This document shows positions 25,537 to 33,819 of a DNA stretch of 64,000 nucleotides, one piece after another (position 1 is the stretch's first letter; every line of letters starts with the position of its first letter). This DNA is from Agrobacterium cucumeris. GTDB lineage: Bacteria > Pseudomonadota > Alphaproteobacteria > Rhizobiales > Rhizobiaceae. The notes under the pieces were generated by a model, which was not told the DNA's origin, searched no databases, and saw only the letters and a program-made list of their open reading frames with translations. The position numbers and the translations under genes were made by a program. Location of the stretch: assembly GCF_030036535.1 (NCBI RefSeq), contig NZ_CP080388.1, positions 62,001 to 126,000 of the forward strand, in the 5' to 3' direction.

Positions 25537-26604
25537 TCAGACCGCTCTGGCAACACGAACCGGCGGGCGGTTCGCTTCCACGAGTTTCAGCAGAAATGGC
25601 AGGCTGCCCATGACGAGGTCGTAATCCTGAACGAAATCGATCAAGCAGGCGATTTCATCGACGCCCATTTCCGCCAATGTATCCACCGTCGACTGGCAGC
25701 TTTCCGGCGTGCCGATCAGCGACCTGCCTTTCATGAAACCCTCGATGCCGAACTCGATCAGGCTGTCGAGGTCGTCATCGCTGAAATTATCGAGCGTAAT
25801 GTCGACACCCATGCTCCGCCCAAGGCCTTCGAGAAGATGATAATGGGTGCGAAGATAATCTCCGAAAGGTTTGGAAACATTTGATTTTACCTTACCGGTA
25901 TCATCGCCCAAAAATGTGTGGACCATCATGCTGACGGTTCCCGCCGCCGGATCATGCCCATGTTTTTCCCGTGACTTGCGGTAGGCCTCGATCTTTGGCG
26001 CAAGCGACTCCGTCGTCTCACCAAGCAGGGCCGTCAGAACATTGAGGCCGCGGCGGCCTGCTTCGATGAAAGTCTCCGTGGACTGGCATGCAACCCAGAA
26101 GGGGATGCGCGACTGCACGGGCCGCGGCAGGGTTTTTGCGTCAACGATGTTACCGTCCGCATCCTCGAATGCGACCGCCTCACCGGCGAGAAGACGGCTG
26201 ATCTGCTCATAAGAGCGCCACATGGTGCTGCGGCGGTTCCCGTGCGGTTCCTTCGAGAAGACGAATTCGTCTTTCGTCCAGCCGGCCGCTATCGCGATGC
26301 CTGCCCTGCCGCCGGACAGATTGTCGACGACCGCCCATTCCTCCGCCACGCGGGCAGGATGATGCAGGGCGGCAACGACGCTGCCGGCCCTCAGCTGTAC
26401 CTTGCGCGTGACCATCGCCAATGCGGCACTGACGATCGAGGGATTGGGGTAGAGGCCCCCAAATGCGTGGAAATGCCGTTCCGGCACCCACAGTGCCTCC
26501 AGGTCATTCGCATCCGCAAACTGCGCGCTGTCCATCAACAGGCGGTAGTTTTCCTGACCCGGACGCGACCCGTCACCGTCAAAATAAAAAAGGCTGAATT
26601 TCAT
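25537..26604 (-). CDS. Free-standing luciferase-like flavin monooxygenase of PKS/NRPS clusters
   Basis: FMN-dependent oxygenase of 355 residues with the (beta/alpha)8 luciferase-like fold. It opens MKFSLFYFDGDG and contains ALWVPERHFHAFGG, ARVAEEWAVVDNLSGGRAGI and a C-terminal LIGTPESC. This set resembles the MupA/Atu3671-type oxygenases found in, or next to, megasynthases, where they oxidise carrier-bound intermediates. It is encoded between PKS1 and NRPS1, so hydroxylation or another oxidation of the PKS1 product before glycine is added is the simplest idea. A separate flavin reductase would be needed and is not seen here. Confidence 0.87.
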   Translation of the reverse strand: MKFSLFYFDGDGSRPGQENYRLLMDSAQFADANDLEALWVPERHFHAFGGLYPNPSIVSAALAMVTRKVQLRAGSVVAALHHPARVAEEWAVVDNLSGGRAGIAIAAGWTKDEFVFSKEPHGNRRSTMWRSYEQISRLLAGEAVAFEDADGNIVDAKTLPRPVQSRIPFWVACQSTETFIEAGRRGLNVLTALLGETTESLAPKIEAYRKSREKHGHDPAAGTVSMMVHTFLGDDTGKVKSNVSKPFGDYLRTHYHLLEGLGRSMGVDITLDNFSDDDLDSLIEFGIEGFMKGRSLIGTPESCQSTVDTLAEMGVDEIACLIDFVQDYDLVMGSLPFLLKLVEANRPPVRVARAV

Positions 26605-26643
26605 CAGAATGATCCCGATTGTGTGTGAGCGTTATCGGCGTCT

Positions 26644-29600
26644 TCAACGCCCGGCCTCGACGTCATCAAGCATCGAGGCAAGCATATCCGCCTCATGGTT
26701 GCGGGCGTCGAGACCCTCCTGAATGACCCTGGCGAGGCCGGCGGCCGTTGGTGCGTCGAAAAGCAGGGCCCGCATTGGGATTTCGACGTCGAAGCGCTTT
26801 CGAAGCCGGGCGACGACCTGGATGGCGAGCAGCGAATGCCCGCCGAGTTCGAAGAAATTATCGGCAACGCCGATACCATTTATCCCGAGGAGCTCCGCCA
26901 TGATGGCGACGACTTCTTCCTCAAGCGGCCCCTGCGGCGCGGCATAGGCGGCCGACACCCCGCTGCGGGCGGATTTCTGGCCGTTCACCGTGGCGTCGTC
27001 GGAACCCTGGACGTCCGCTGCCGGACGGTTTTCGAGATCATAGGGCGTGACGACGATTGACGCCGGCGAAGCCTGCGAAAGCACCAGCGCCGTGACCTGC
27101 CAGACCTCCTCAGGGGTTATTTCCCGATGGGCCGCATGGCCGGCCTCCGTCGCGTGAACCGATGCGCAGGCATCCCAGTTGACGGATTTCCAGAGCGGAC
27201 CGGACGCGTGCCCTTTTGCGGAGACGAAAGCATCCAGATAGGCATTTTCCGCGGCGTATCGGCCAAGGCCTTTGCCGCCAACGATTGATGATAGCGACGA
27301 CTGGACAAGCACGAAAATGTCGCTGCGCTGTCCAAGAACACGATCAAGGGCGTCAATGGTACCGGATTTTACGGTCTGAAGGCTTTTGGCGTCGAAACTT
27401 TCATTGCCGAGCAGCCCGAAATACTGGTCACCCATCGCGGCTGTGTGGAAAACACCCTTCACGGTGCCGAGGCTTTCTTCTCCCTCCTCCAGTACGGAGC
27501 GAAGCCATTTCGCCTCACTGACATCCCCCGAGAAGAGAAGATAGTCCTTGCCAGGGGTTCCGAGCGATCTGAGCGTCTGGATGAAAAGGCTGACCGGATG
27601 ACGGGGGCTGTGAGATGCAAGCCAGCGCTCCCAGTCCGGCACCAGCGGAATTCCCGCACGACCCGCCAGAATGACTTTTGCTCCAGCTTTGATGAGCGCG
27701 CGGGCATAGACCAGCCCCAGCCCTCCCAGAAGTTCGCCTATGACAAGATAGGTTTCACCGGGCTTTGCAAGGGAACCGGCTTCAACATCGCTGAGTTCGA
27801 CCCGCTCATGGGAGAGCGCAAACAAAATACCGTCGCGAAGGGCATAAATCTGCTCCCCTTCGACCAGAGGCGAAGAGACGACATCCCGAAGGCATCTTGC
27901 GGCATTTACGTCCGGCAGACCCTGAACATCGATACTGCGGCACGATAGTCCCAGCAGTTCCTGGCTCAGCATTCGCGCCAGACCGTTAATCCGGGCTTTG
28001 GCGGGCTGAACGCCATCGGCGGCAAAAATACCGTGCATGGACCTTCCGATGAATGTCACATCCGGACGCTGGTTGCCAGCGGCAAGCGTTCTGGCAAGAG
28101 CAAGCGCAAAATTCCACGCGGCGTCCGGCAGGTCCGTATCCGCCAAGCCGAAAGCGCTGATGATCTGATCCGGCGTCCAGTTCTTTTTGGCGAGATCGTC
28201 GAACAGGGCAAGGAGATGCTCGGCGCTTGCCGGATCGATCGTATAGGCTTTCTCCGCAGCGCTGAATGTCGCTCCCTCACCCACAAGAACCGCATCGATC
28301 CCGTGCGGAATTTCCGGAAGAGCCGCGCCGAAAACAAGCCAGCGACCTTTGGCGGCTGCCGATACGCCGATTTTCAACGGCCGCGTCTTCCACACCGGCT
28401 GATGGAACCATTCGGCCATCGGTCTGTGGGTTGCGGCAACAGCCGTTTCCCGCCCAACCGTGGGTGGCGCAATCCAGTATGATTGCCGCTCGAAATGATA
28501 ACCCGGCAAACCCACACGGCGGCGCGGCGATCCGTCGTCAAGCGCCTCCCAGCGGACATCGATGCCCGCCAGCCATAGCTGTCCGAACGCCAGCAACGCA
28601 TGGTCGGCAGCGTCGACCGTTCCGGCCGCATCCGGCAGGGATGTTACGATGCGGCAATCATCATTCGCCTGCTGGCGCGCCAGCCTTGACAGCGTCGAGC
28701 CGGGCCCGACCTCCAGCAGAACGGGAGCGGAAAGTTCGAGAAGGTGTTTCATCCCGTCGCTGAAATTGACCGCCCTGCGAAGATGTTCGGTCCAGTATGC
28801 CGGGCTGCGGGCCTCCTCAGCCCGCAGCCAGTTTCCGGAAAGATTGGACATCACATCGATTGCCGGTGCAGAGAGAGCGATGCCATCGAACAGGCCCGCA
28901 AACTCCTCGAGAATCGGCTCCATCGCCGCACTGTGAAACGCATGCGATGTCCTGAGCAGCCGGCAGCCGGCCCCGTCCTTCTCCAGTCGTTCGGCAAACC
29001 GGCGCAGAACCTCCGTGTCGCCAGCAACAACGCAGCTACCCGGGCCATTCACGGCAGCTATTTCCAGCCCCTCATCCAGCCGGGCGCGCAGATCAGCCTC
29101 GGTCAACATGACCGACAACATTCCGCCGGCGGCGCAACCCTGCATCAACCGCCCCCGTGCCAGCACGAGGAACATGGCATCCTTGAGGGAGAACACGCCG
29201 GCGAGGCAGGCGGCGACATATTCGCCAACGCTGTGGCCAATCATGGCCCGCGGCTGCAAACCCTTGTGCATCCACATTCTGGCCAGCGCATATTCGACGG
29301 CAAATAGCGCAGGCTGGGCACGGTCCGTGCGGTCCAGCCCGGTATTGGAGGCATCCGGCCCTGCAAGAAGCAACGCCCGGATTTGAAGATCGTCCGGTAT
29401 CAATGACAGGCATTCATCGAGTGCTGCCCGGAAATGCTCTTCGCGCTCATAGAGTGACCGGGCCATTCCCACATGCTGGCTGCCCTGCCCCGAGAACATG
29501 AATACCAGGCTTGGGTCATGCTGCGGGATCTGGCCTATGGCGTAACCGGGTCCGGAGGCGGCTTTCAGTCTCTCGGCGGCGTCGGATAATGTCGTCGCAA

Positions 29601-31203
29601 GCGTGATGGAACGGTGGTTGAAGGTCTCTCGTCCCGTCTGCAGTGTATGGGCAACATCGGCAAGGGACACCCCCTGATGTTTTCCGGTTTTCGAAAGCGC
29701 ATCCGAAAGGGAAGATTGCATTGCGGCGAGCGAAGCCGCCGAACGCGCCGAGAGCGGCAGCAGCAACGCGCCCGTCTCGCCTTCCGCCGATTCCTGTCGT
29801 GCGGGTGCTTCCTCTATGATCACATGGGCATTGCTGCCCCCCATGCCAAATGCACTGATGGCGGCGCGGCGTGGCCTGTCGGCATCGGCTTTCCAGTCGG
29901 ATTTGCCTGCCGCCACCCGGAAGGGGCTGCTTTCAAAATCGCAGGCGCCGCTGGGCGTCGTGAAGTTGCCGCTTGCCGGCAGGCATTCATGCCTCAGGGC
30001 AAGGACAGTCTTGATGAGCCCGCCAATGCCGGCCGCGGCATCCATATGCCCGACATTTCCCTTGAGCGAACCGAGGAGGCAAGTCCGGCCTTCGGCGCGA
30101 AGCGACGGCCCATAGATACGGTTCAGCGCGGTCAGTTCGATCGGATCGCCGATCGCGGTCGCGGTCGCGTGGGCCTCCACATAATCCACTGCCGAGGGAG
30201 CTATGCCCGCATTGGCCAGCGCCTTCTTGAGAACAGACGCCTGACCTTTGACGCTCGGAGCCGTCAATCCGACCTTGGAGCTGCCGTCGTTACCGATCGC
30301 CGACCCGGCAATAACGGCATAAACCGTATCGCCGGCCGCCCTCGCATCGCCAAGGCGCTTCAGGATCACGGCGCCAACACCGTTGGTGAATATGGTGCCG
30401 CTGGCAGCCGCATCGAAAGGCCGGCATTGGCCATCGGGGGCACCGATGCCCCCTGCCTCATAGAGATAACCAGCAGGCTTTGGCTGGCCAACGGAGACAG
30501 CACCTGCCACCGCCATCTCGCATTCGCCCGAAAGCAATGCCTGAACGGCGAGATGCACCGACACCAGACCGGTGGCACAGGTTGCCTGAACGCCCACACT
30601 CGGCCCCTCAAGATCGAGGTGGTAAGCCACGCGCGATGCGATCATGCCGGAAACATTGCCGAGCCCCGCCTGCAGCGGTGCCACGCTGTCGCGCAGGGAC
30701 GGGTCGGAATGAATATGGGTGAAGTGATAATTCAGCGAACCGCCGGCATAAACACCCGTGCGGCCCCGGCTTTTCCCGCTTCCATAACCGGCATGTTCCA
30801 GCGCGTTCCAGGCGCATTCCAGAAATACCCGTTGCTGCGGATCAAGCAGCTGGGCTTCCCTTGGCGCATAACCGAAAAACCCGGCATCGAAAGCGGTCGG
30901 ATCGCTGAACCCACCCCAGACCCTGACATAGTCGGGCTGCCCCGACAATTGCGGGTCGATACCGGCGCTTTCGAGATCCGCATCCGTGACCGCCGTTAAT
31001 CCTGAGCCGCCACCGGCAAGCAGCTGCCAGAAACCGTCAATATCATCGGCACCGGGAAAACGGCCTGCGAGGCCGATGATCGCGACGCGCTCATCATGGC
31101 GTTTCTGGAAAATCTCCAGACGCTCCCGCGCGTCGCGCAATATTCCGAGCAATGTCGCCTGATCGGGCTGACTGCCGGCCCCGGCCTGTTGTTTTACGTT
31201 CAT
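26644..31203 (-). CDS. PKS1: modular type I polyketide synthase KS-AT-KR-ACP
   Basis: Single polyketide extension module of 1519 residues. The ketosynthase (about 38-465) has its cysteine at 209 in QATCATGLV, which departs from the usual TACSSSL. Its histidine motif EAHATAT departs from EAHGTGT, while NVGHMDAAAG is normal. The acyltransferase (about 555-860) has GHSVGEY and HAFHS, which by family rules selects malonyl-CoA. A ketoreductase (about 1010-1390) keeps the serine, tyrosine and asparagine in SSLSSIVGG...YAAENAYLD, but its nucleotide loop (VIGELLGGLG) is altered. The carrier domain has LGGHSLL. Expected action is to extend the ligase-bound acyl chain by two carbons, giving a beta-hydroxy or beta-keto unit. 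The gene lies 41 bases after the ligase gene. Confidence 0.9.
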   Translation of the reverse strand: MNVKQQAGAGSQPDQATLLGILRDARERLEIFQKRHDERVAIIGLAGRFPGADDIDGFWQLLAGGGSGLTAVTDADLESAGIDPQLSGQPDYVRVWGGFSDPTAFDAGFFGYAPREAQLLDPQQRVFLECAWNALEHAGYGSGKSRGRTGVYAGGSLNYHFTHIHSDPSLRDSVAPLQAGLGNVSGMIASRVAYHLDLEGPSVGVQATCATGLVSVHLAVQALLSGECEMAVAGAVSVGQPKPAGYLYEAGGIGAPDGQCRPFDAAASGTIFTNGVGAVILKRLGDARAAGDTVYAVIAGSAIGNDGSSKVGLTAPSVKGQASVLKKALANAGIAPSAVDYVEAHATATAIGDPIELTALNRIYGPSLRAEGRTCLLGSLKGNVGHMDAAAGIGGLIKTVLALRHECLPASGNFTTPSGACDFESSPFRVAAGKSDWKADADRPRRAAISAFGMGGSNAHVIIEEAPARQESAEGETGALLLPLSARSAASLAAMQSSLSDALSKTGKHQGVSLADVAHTLQTGRETFNHRSITLATTLSDAAERLKAASGPGYAIGQIPQHDPSLVFMFSGQGSQHVGMARSLYEREEHFRAALDECLSLIPDDLQIRALLLAGPDASNTGLDRTDRAQPALFAVEYALARMWMHKGLQPRAMIGHSVGEYVAACLAGVFSLKDAMFLVLARGRLMQGCAAGGMLSVMLTEADLRARLDEGLEIAAVNGPGSCVVAGDTEVLRRFAERLEKDGAGCRLLRTSHAFHSAAMEPILEEFAGLFDGIALSAPAIDVMSNLSGNWLRAEEARSPAYWTEHLRRAVNFSDGMKHLLELSAPVLLEVGPGSTLSRLARQQANDDCRIVTSLPDAAGTVDAADHALLAFGQLWLAGIDVRWEALDDGSPRRRVGLPGYHFERQSYWIAPPTVGRETAVAATHRPMAEWFHQPVWKTRPLKIGVSAAAKGRWLVFGAALPEIPHGIDAVLVGEGATFSAAEKAYTIDPASAEHLLALFDDLAKKNWTPDQIISAFGLADTDLPDAAWNFALALARTLAAGNQRPDVTFIGRSMHGIFAADGVQPAKARINGLARMLSQELLGLSCRSIDVQGLPDVNAARCLRDVVSSPLVEGEQIYALRDGILFALSHERVELSDVEAGSLAKPGETYLVIGELLGGLGLVYARALIKAGAKVILAGRAGIPLVPDWERWLASHSPRHPVSLFIQTLRSLGTPGKDYLLFSGDVSEAKWLRSVLEEGEESLGTVKGVFHTAAMGDQYFGLLGNESFDAKSLQTVKSGTIDALDRVLGQRSDIFVLVQSSLSSIVGGKGLGRYAAENAYLDAFVSAKGHASGPLWKSVNWDACASVHATEAGHAAHREITPEEVWQVTALVLSQASPASIVVTPYDLENRPAADVQGSDDATVNGQKSARSGVSAAYAAPQGPLEEEVVAIMAELLGINGIGVADNFFELGGHSLLAIQVVARLRKRFDVEIPMRALLFDAPTAAGLARVIQEGLDARNHEADMLASMLDDVEAGR

Positions 31204-31244
31204 CGGCGATGGCTCCGATCATCGATTGCATGAAAAGCGTGAGA

Positions 31245-33497
31245 TTATTTTCGGCCTGTTCCAGCCTGCAGAAGTGATGACAGGGCAGCCAGCTCGGACG
31301 ACAGGTCGCTTTCTTCCCCCGCTTCGTCCGACCGGGAATTCTGCGCCGACCTCTCCTGCACTTGCGTCGTTACCTCGGGGGCGAGGAGATCGCTGCACAG
31401 ATGCTCCACCAGCGCATCGATCGTCGCATGCTCGAAAAACAGCGTCGGTTGCGTTCTGATACCCAATTCACGCTCCAGCGTTCCGGCAAGGCCGACAAGC
31501 GCCACGGAATCCAGTCCGAGATCAAAAAAACCGGCATTTGCAGCAGGCAGGGTTCCGGCAGGAAGACGGGAAAGCCATGAAACTTCCTCCCTGATCCACT
31601 GCCGAAGCAAAGCCGGATGCCGAGATCGGTCAACCCGAGACAATTGTTGCGCCCAGTCGACAACCGCACCCGGATCGGCAACCGGCGTGAAACTCGCCTG
31701 CGGGGCGGCCTCCCAACGCTCGACCACCTTGAGATTGCCGTTCAGCAGATCCTGGCGGCAGGCAAAACGCCGGACCTTACCGCTCGGCGTGCGCGGCAGG
31801 CTGCTGGGGCGGATGAGGACGATGGTGGCAAGCTTGAGCTTGTGAACACGGGAGATGGCCCCGCGAATGGCGTGCAGAACGGCTTCGGCATCCAGATTGC
31901 GCAGACCATCACGGGTAAGCTCGCAGACGAGACCGACCTGTTCCTCACCATCCACATCAAGCGCAAAAGCACCCGCCCGCCCCTGTGCGAGCGCGGCATG
32001 CGACGAGAAGGCGGTCTGCTCTATGTCCTCGGGGTGATGGTTCTGCCCCCTGATGATGATGAGATCCTTCAGGCGGCCGGTAATGAAATATTGCCCGTCA
32101 TGGCGAAAGCCAAGATCGCCCGTGCGGCGCCAGCCACCCTCGCCGGCAATTTTCTGGTCAAAGCTTTCCGCGCTTGCTTTTGCCCTCGCCCAGTAACCGG
32201 GCGTGACATTCGGACCACGGATCCACAATTCGCCGACCTGCCCATCGTCGAGCAGCCGGTTTTCCTCGGGCTCCATGACAACGATCTCGATATCCGCTCC
32301 GGGACGGCCGCAGGCCGCAAGTTCGATTGCATCATGCTCATCTGCACCAGCAGGGAGCGGCAGCGCCGTTCCCTGCTTTGCCAGCGTTTCACGCTCGAAG
32401 CTCCGCAATTGCGGCGGATCAGACGGGGCATTTCCGGTCAGAAAAAGCGTGGCTTCGGCCTGGCCATAGCAGCAATAAAAGGCTTCGTGCCGAAAGCCAT
32501 GGTCGGCAAACAGCGCGCTGAAGCGCCTCAGCGTATGCGGGCGCACCGGCTCCGCACCATTATAGGCGATCCGGACCGTGGAGAGATCAAGCTGCGCGGC
32601 CGCTTCTTCACTGTAGCGGTCGGCACAATGCTCATAAGCGAAATTCGGTCCGCCTATGATGGTCGCCCGGTTTTGCGTCGCCAGTTCAAGGAACCGCAGC
32701 GGCCGTCGCAGAAAGCTCGCAGGCGCCATGATCGACACCGGAAATCCGTTAAAGATGGGTGACAGGATGCCGTCGATCAGTCCCATATCGTGATAATGGG
32801 GCAACCATGTCGCGGACCGATCCTCCGGGCCATAATGAAACGCGAGGCTGATCTGCCGCAGATTGGCCATCAGATTGGCATGCGTGACCATGACGCCTTT
32901 CGGGTCACTGGTCGAACCGGATGTATATTGTAGAAATGCAATCCGGCTTCCGTCGAGGACCGCTGGAAGGCTCGAGGAAGGCGTAAGATCCTGCAGCGGA
33001 ATATTGGGATCGGCGCCTGAAGGCGCAAGGCAAAATCCATGGCCGACGGCCCTTTGAAGCGGTTCCAGCAGCTCCTTCAATTCGGCGGCGCACACTATTC
33101 CCGAGATGCCGGCGTCTTTCGCAATATGCAACCAACGGTGTATTCCCTCATTCCGCCGCGGCGCCGGGACAGGCACCGGAACGGCACCGGCATGCAGACA
33201 TCCGAGAAAGGCCGCGATGAAGGCGAGACCCGGCGAGTAAACGATGAGGACCCGGCCGCCCTGCCCGACAAGACCCGTTCTGGACACCTCGTCGGAAACA
33301 ATTTTAACGCGAGCGTTCAATTCCCCCCATGTCCAGCCATCACTGCGACTTTCGTCGATCGCACCTGGATCGTCAGGATAAAAACGGAAGGCCTCATCTG
33401 CTGGACGGTCGGCAGCGATGTCCTCAAGCCTATGTATTATTGTTATAAAACCTCTTTCCCCAGATGGCTTTCGAGCGAACATCGGTATGATCTGCAT
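31245..33497 (-). CDS. Fatty-acyl-AMP ligase fused to acyl carrier domain (starter loading)
   Basis: Loading protein of 750 residues. The ligase (about 1-590) has QYTSGSTSDPKGVMVTH near residue 190, WLPHYHDMGLIDGIL and NGAEPVRPHTL, which mark fatty-acyl-AMP ligases that pass the acyl group straight to a carrier instead of coenzyme A. A C-terminal carrier domain has LGLDSVALVG near residue 658. The start is ATG 33497, nine bases after AGGAG; the in-frame ATG ten codons upstream lacks a site. As first gene of the minus arm it probably starts the assembly line by activating a fatty or other carboxylic acid for PKS1. Chain length cannot be predicted by eye. Confidence 0.9.
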   Translation of the reverse strand: MQIIPMFARKPSGERGFITIIHRLEDIAADRPADEAFRFYPDDPGAIDESRSDGWTWGELNARVKIVSDEVSRTGLVGQGGRVLIVYSPGLAFIAAFLGCLHAGAVPVPVPAPRRNEGIHRWLHIAKDAGISGIVCAAELKELLEPLQRAVGHGFCLAPSGADPNIPLQDLTPSSSLPAVLDGSRIAFLQYTSGSTSDPKGVMVTHANLMANLRQISLAFHYGPEDRSATWLPHYHDMGLIDGILSPIFNGFPVSIMAPASFLRRPLRFLELATQNRATIIGGPNFAYEHCADRYSEEAAAQLDLSTVRIAYNGAEPVRPHTLRRFSALFADHGFRHEAFYCCYGQAEATLFLTGNAPSDPPQLRSFERETLAKQGTALPLPAGADEHDAIELAACGRPGADIEIVVMEPEENRLLDDGQVGELWIRGPNVTPGYWARAKASAESFDQKIAGEGGWRRTGDLGFRHDGQYFITGRLKDLIIIRGQNHHPEDIEQTAFSSHAALAQGRAGAFALDVDGEEQVGLVCELTRDGLRNLDAEAVLHAIRGAISRVHKLKLATIVLIRPSSLPRTPSGKVRRFACRQDLLNGNLKVVERWEAAPQASFTPVADPGAVVDWAQQLSRVDRSRHPALLRQWIREEVSWLSRLPAGTLPAANAGFFDLGLDSVALVGLAGTLERELGIRTQPTLFFEHATIDALVEHLCSDLLAPEVTTQVQERSAQNSRSDEAGEESDLSSELAALSSLLQAGTGRK

Positions 33498-33819
33498 CTG
33501 AAAAAGCTCCTGACGTCGGGACATCAATATTCGCGACGAGCAACCATAGGATGCTCACCGTTCCAATTGCCCATACTTATCCGCCAGCGGCAGTCGTCGC
33601 TGCTCGCCGCGTCTCGATGACAACAATTACCTCTTGCATATAATTCTTGAATCGCCTAGTCAAGAATAAGAAATTGAAATTGACGACCGGTTTCAGGCAG
33701 CTGAATATGCAATTAATAGTTGTTTTGCCGATGAGAACACTGCTGCTTGACGCCAGCCTGAAAGGGCTTGTCGCTGGTTCTCCGGATCGCGTGACGCCGA
33801 TACAGCCAAGGGACGGCTT
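33498..33819. promoter_or_regulatory. Divergent promoter of both biosynthetic arms with inverted repeat
   Basis: This 322-base region contains no gene I can support and must drive both the ligase-to-exporter arm and the NRPS-to-thioesterase arm. An AT-rich patch at about 33625-33720 differs from the GC-rich surroundings. Inside it a perfect eight-base inverted repeat, ATTCTTGA (33643-33650) and TCAAGAAT (33660-33667), is separated by nine bases. The 17-base centre spacing suits a dimeric regulator such as one of the two Rrf2 proteins. The plus-strand gene has an AAGGGA site before ATG 33820. Confidence 0.6.
33643..33667. promoter_or_regulatory. Candidate operator ATTCTTGA-N9-TCAAGAAT
   Basis: Perfect inverted repeat of eight bases per arm in the shared promoter region, in its most AT-rich part. 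Its position, about 146 bases from the ligase start and 153 from the NRPS start, is nearly central and could govern both directions. Which protein binds is unknown. Confidence 0.5.
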
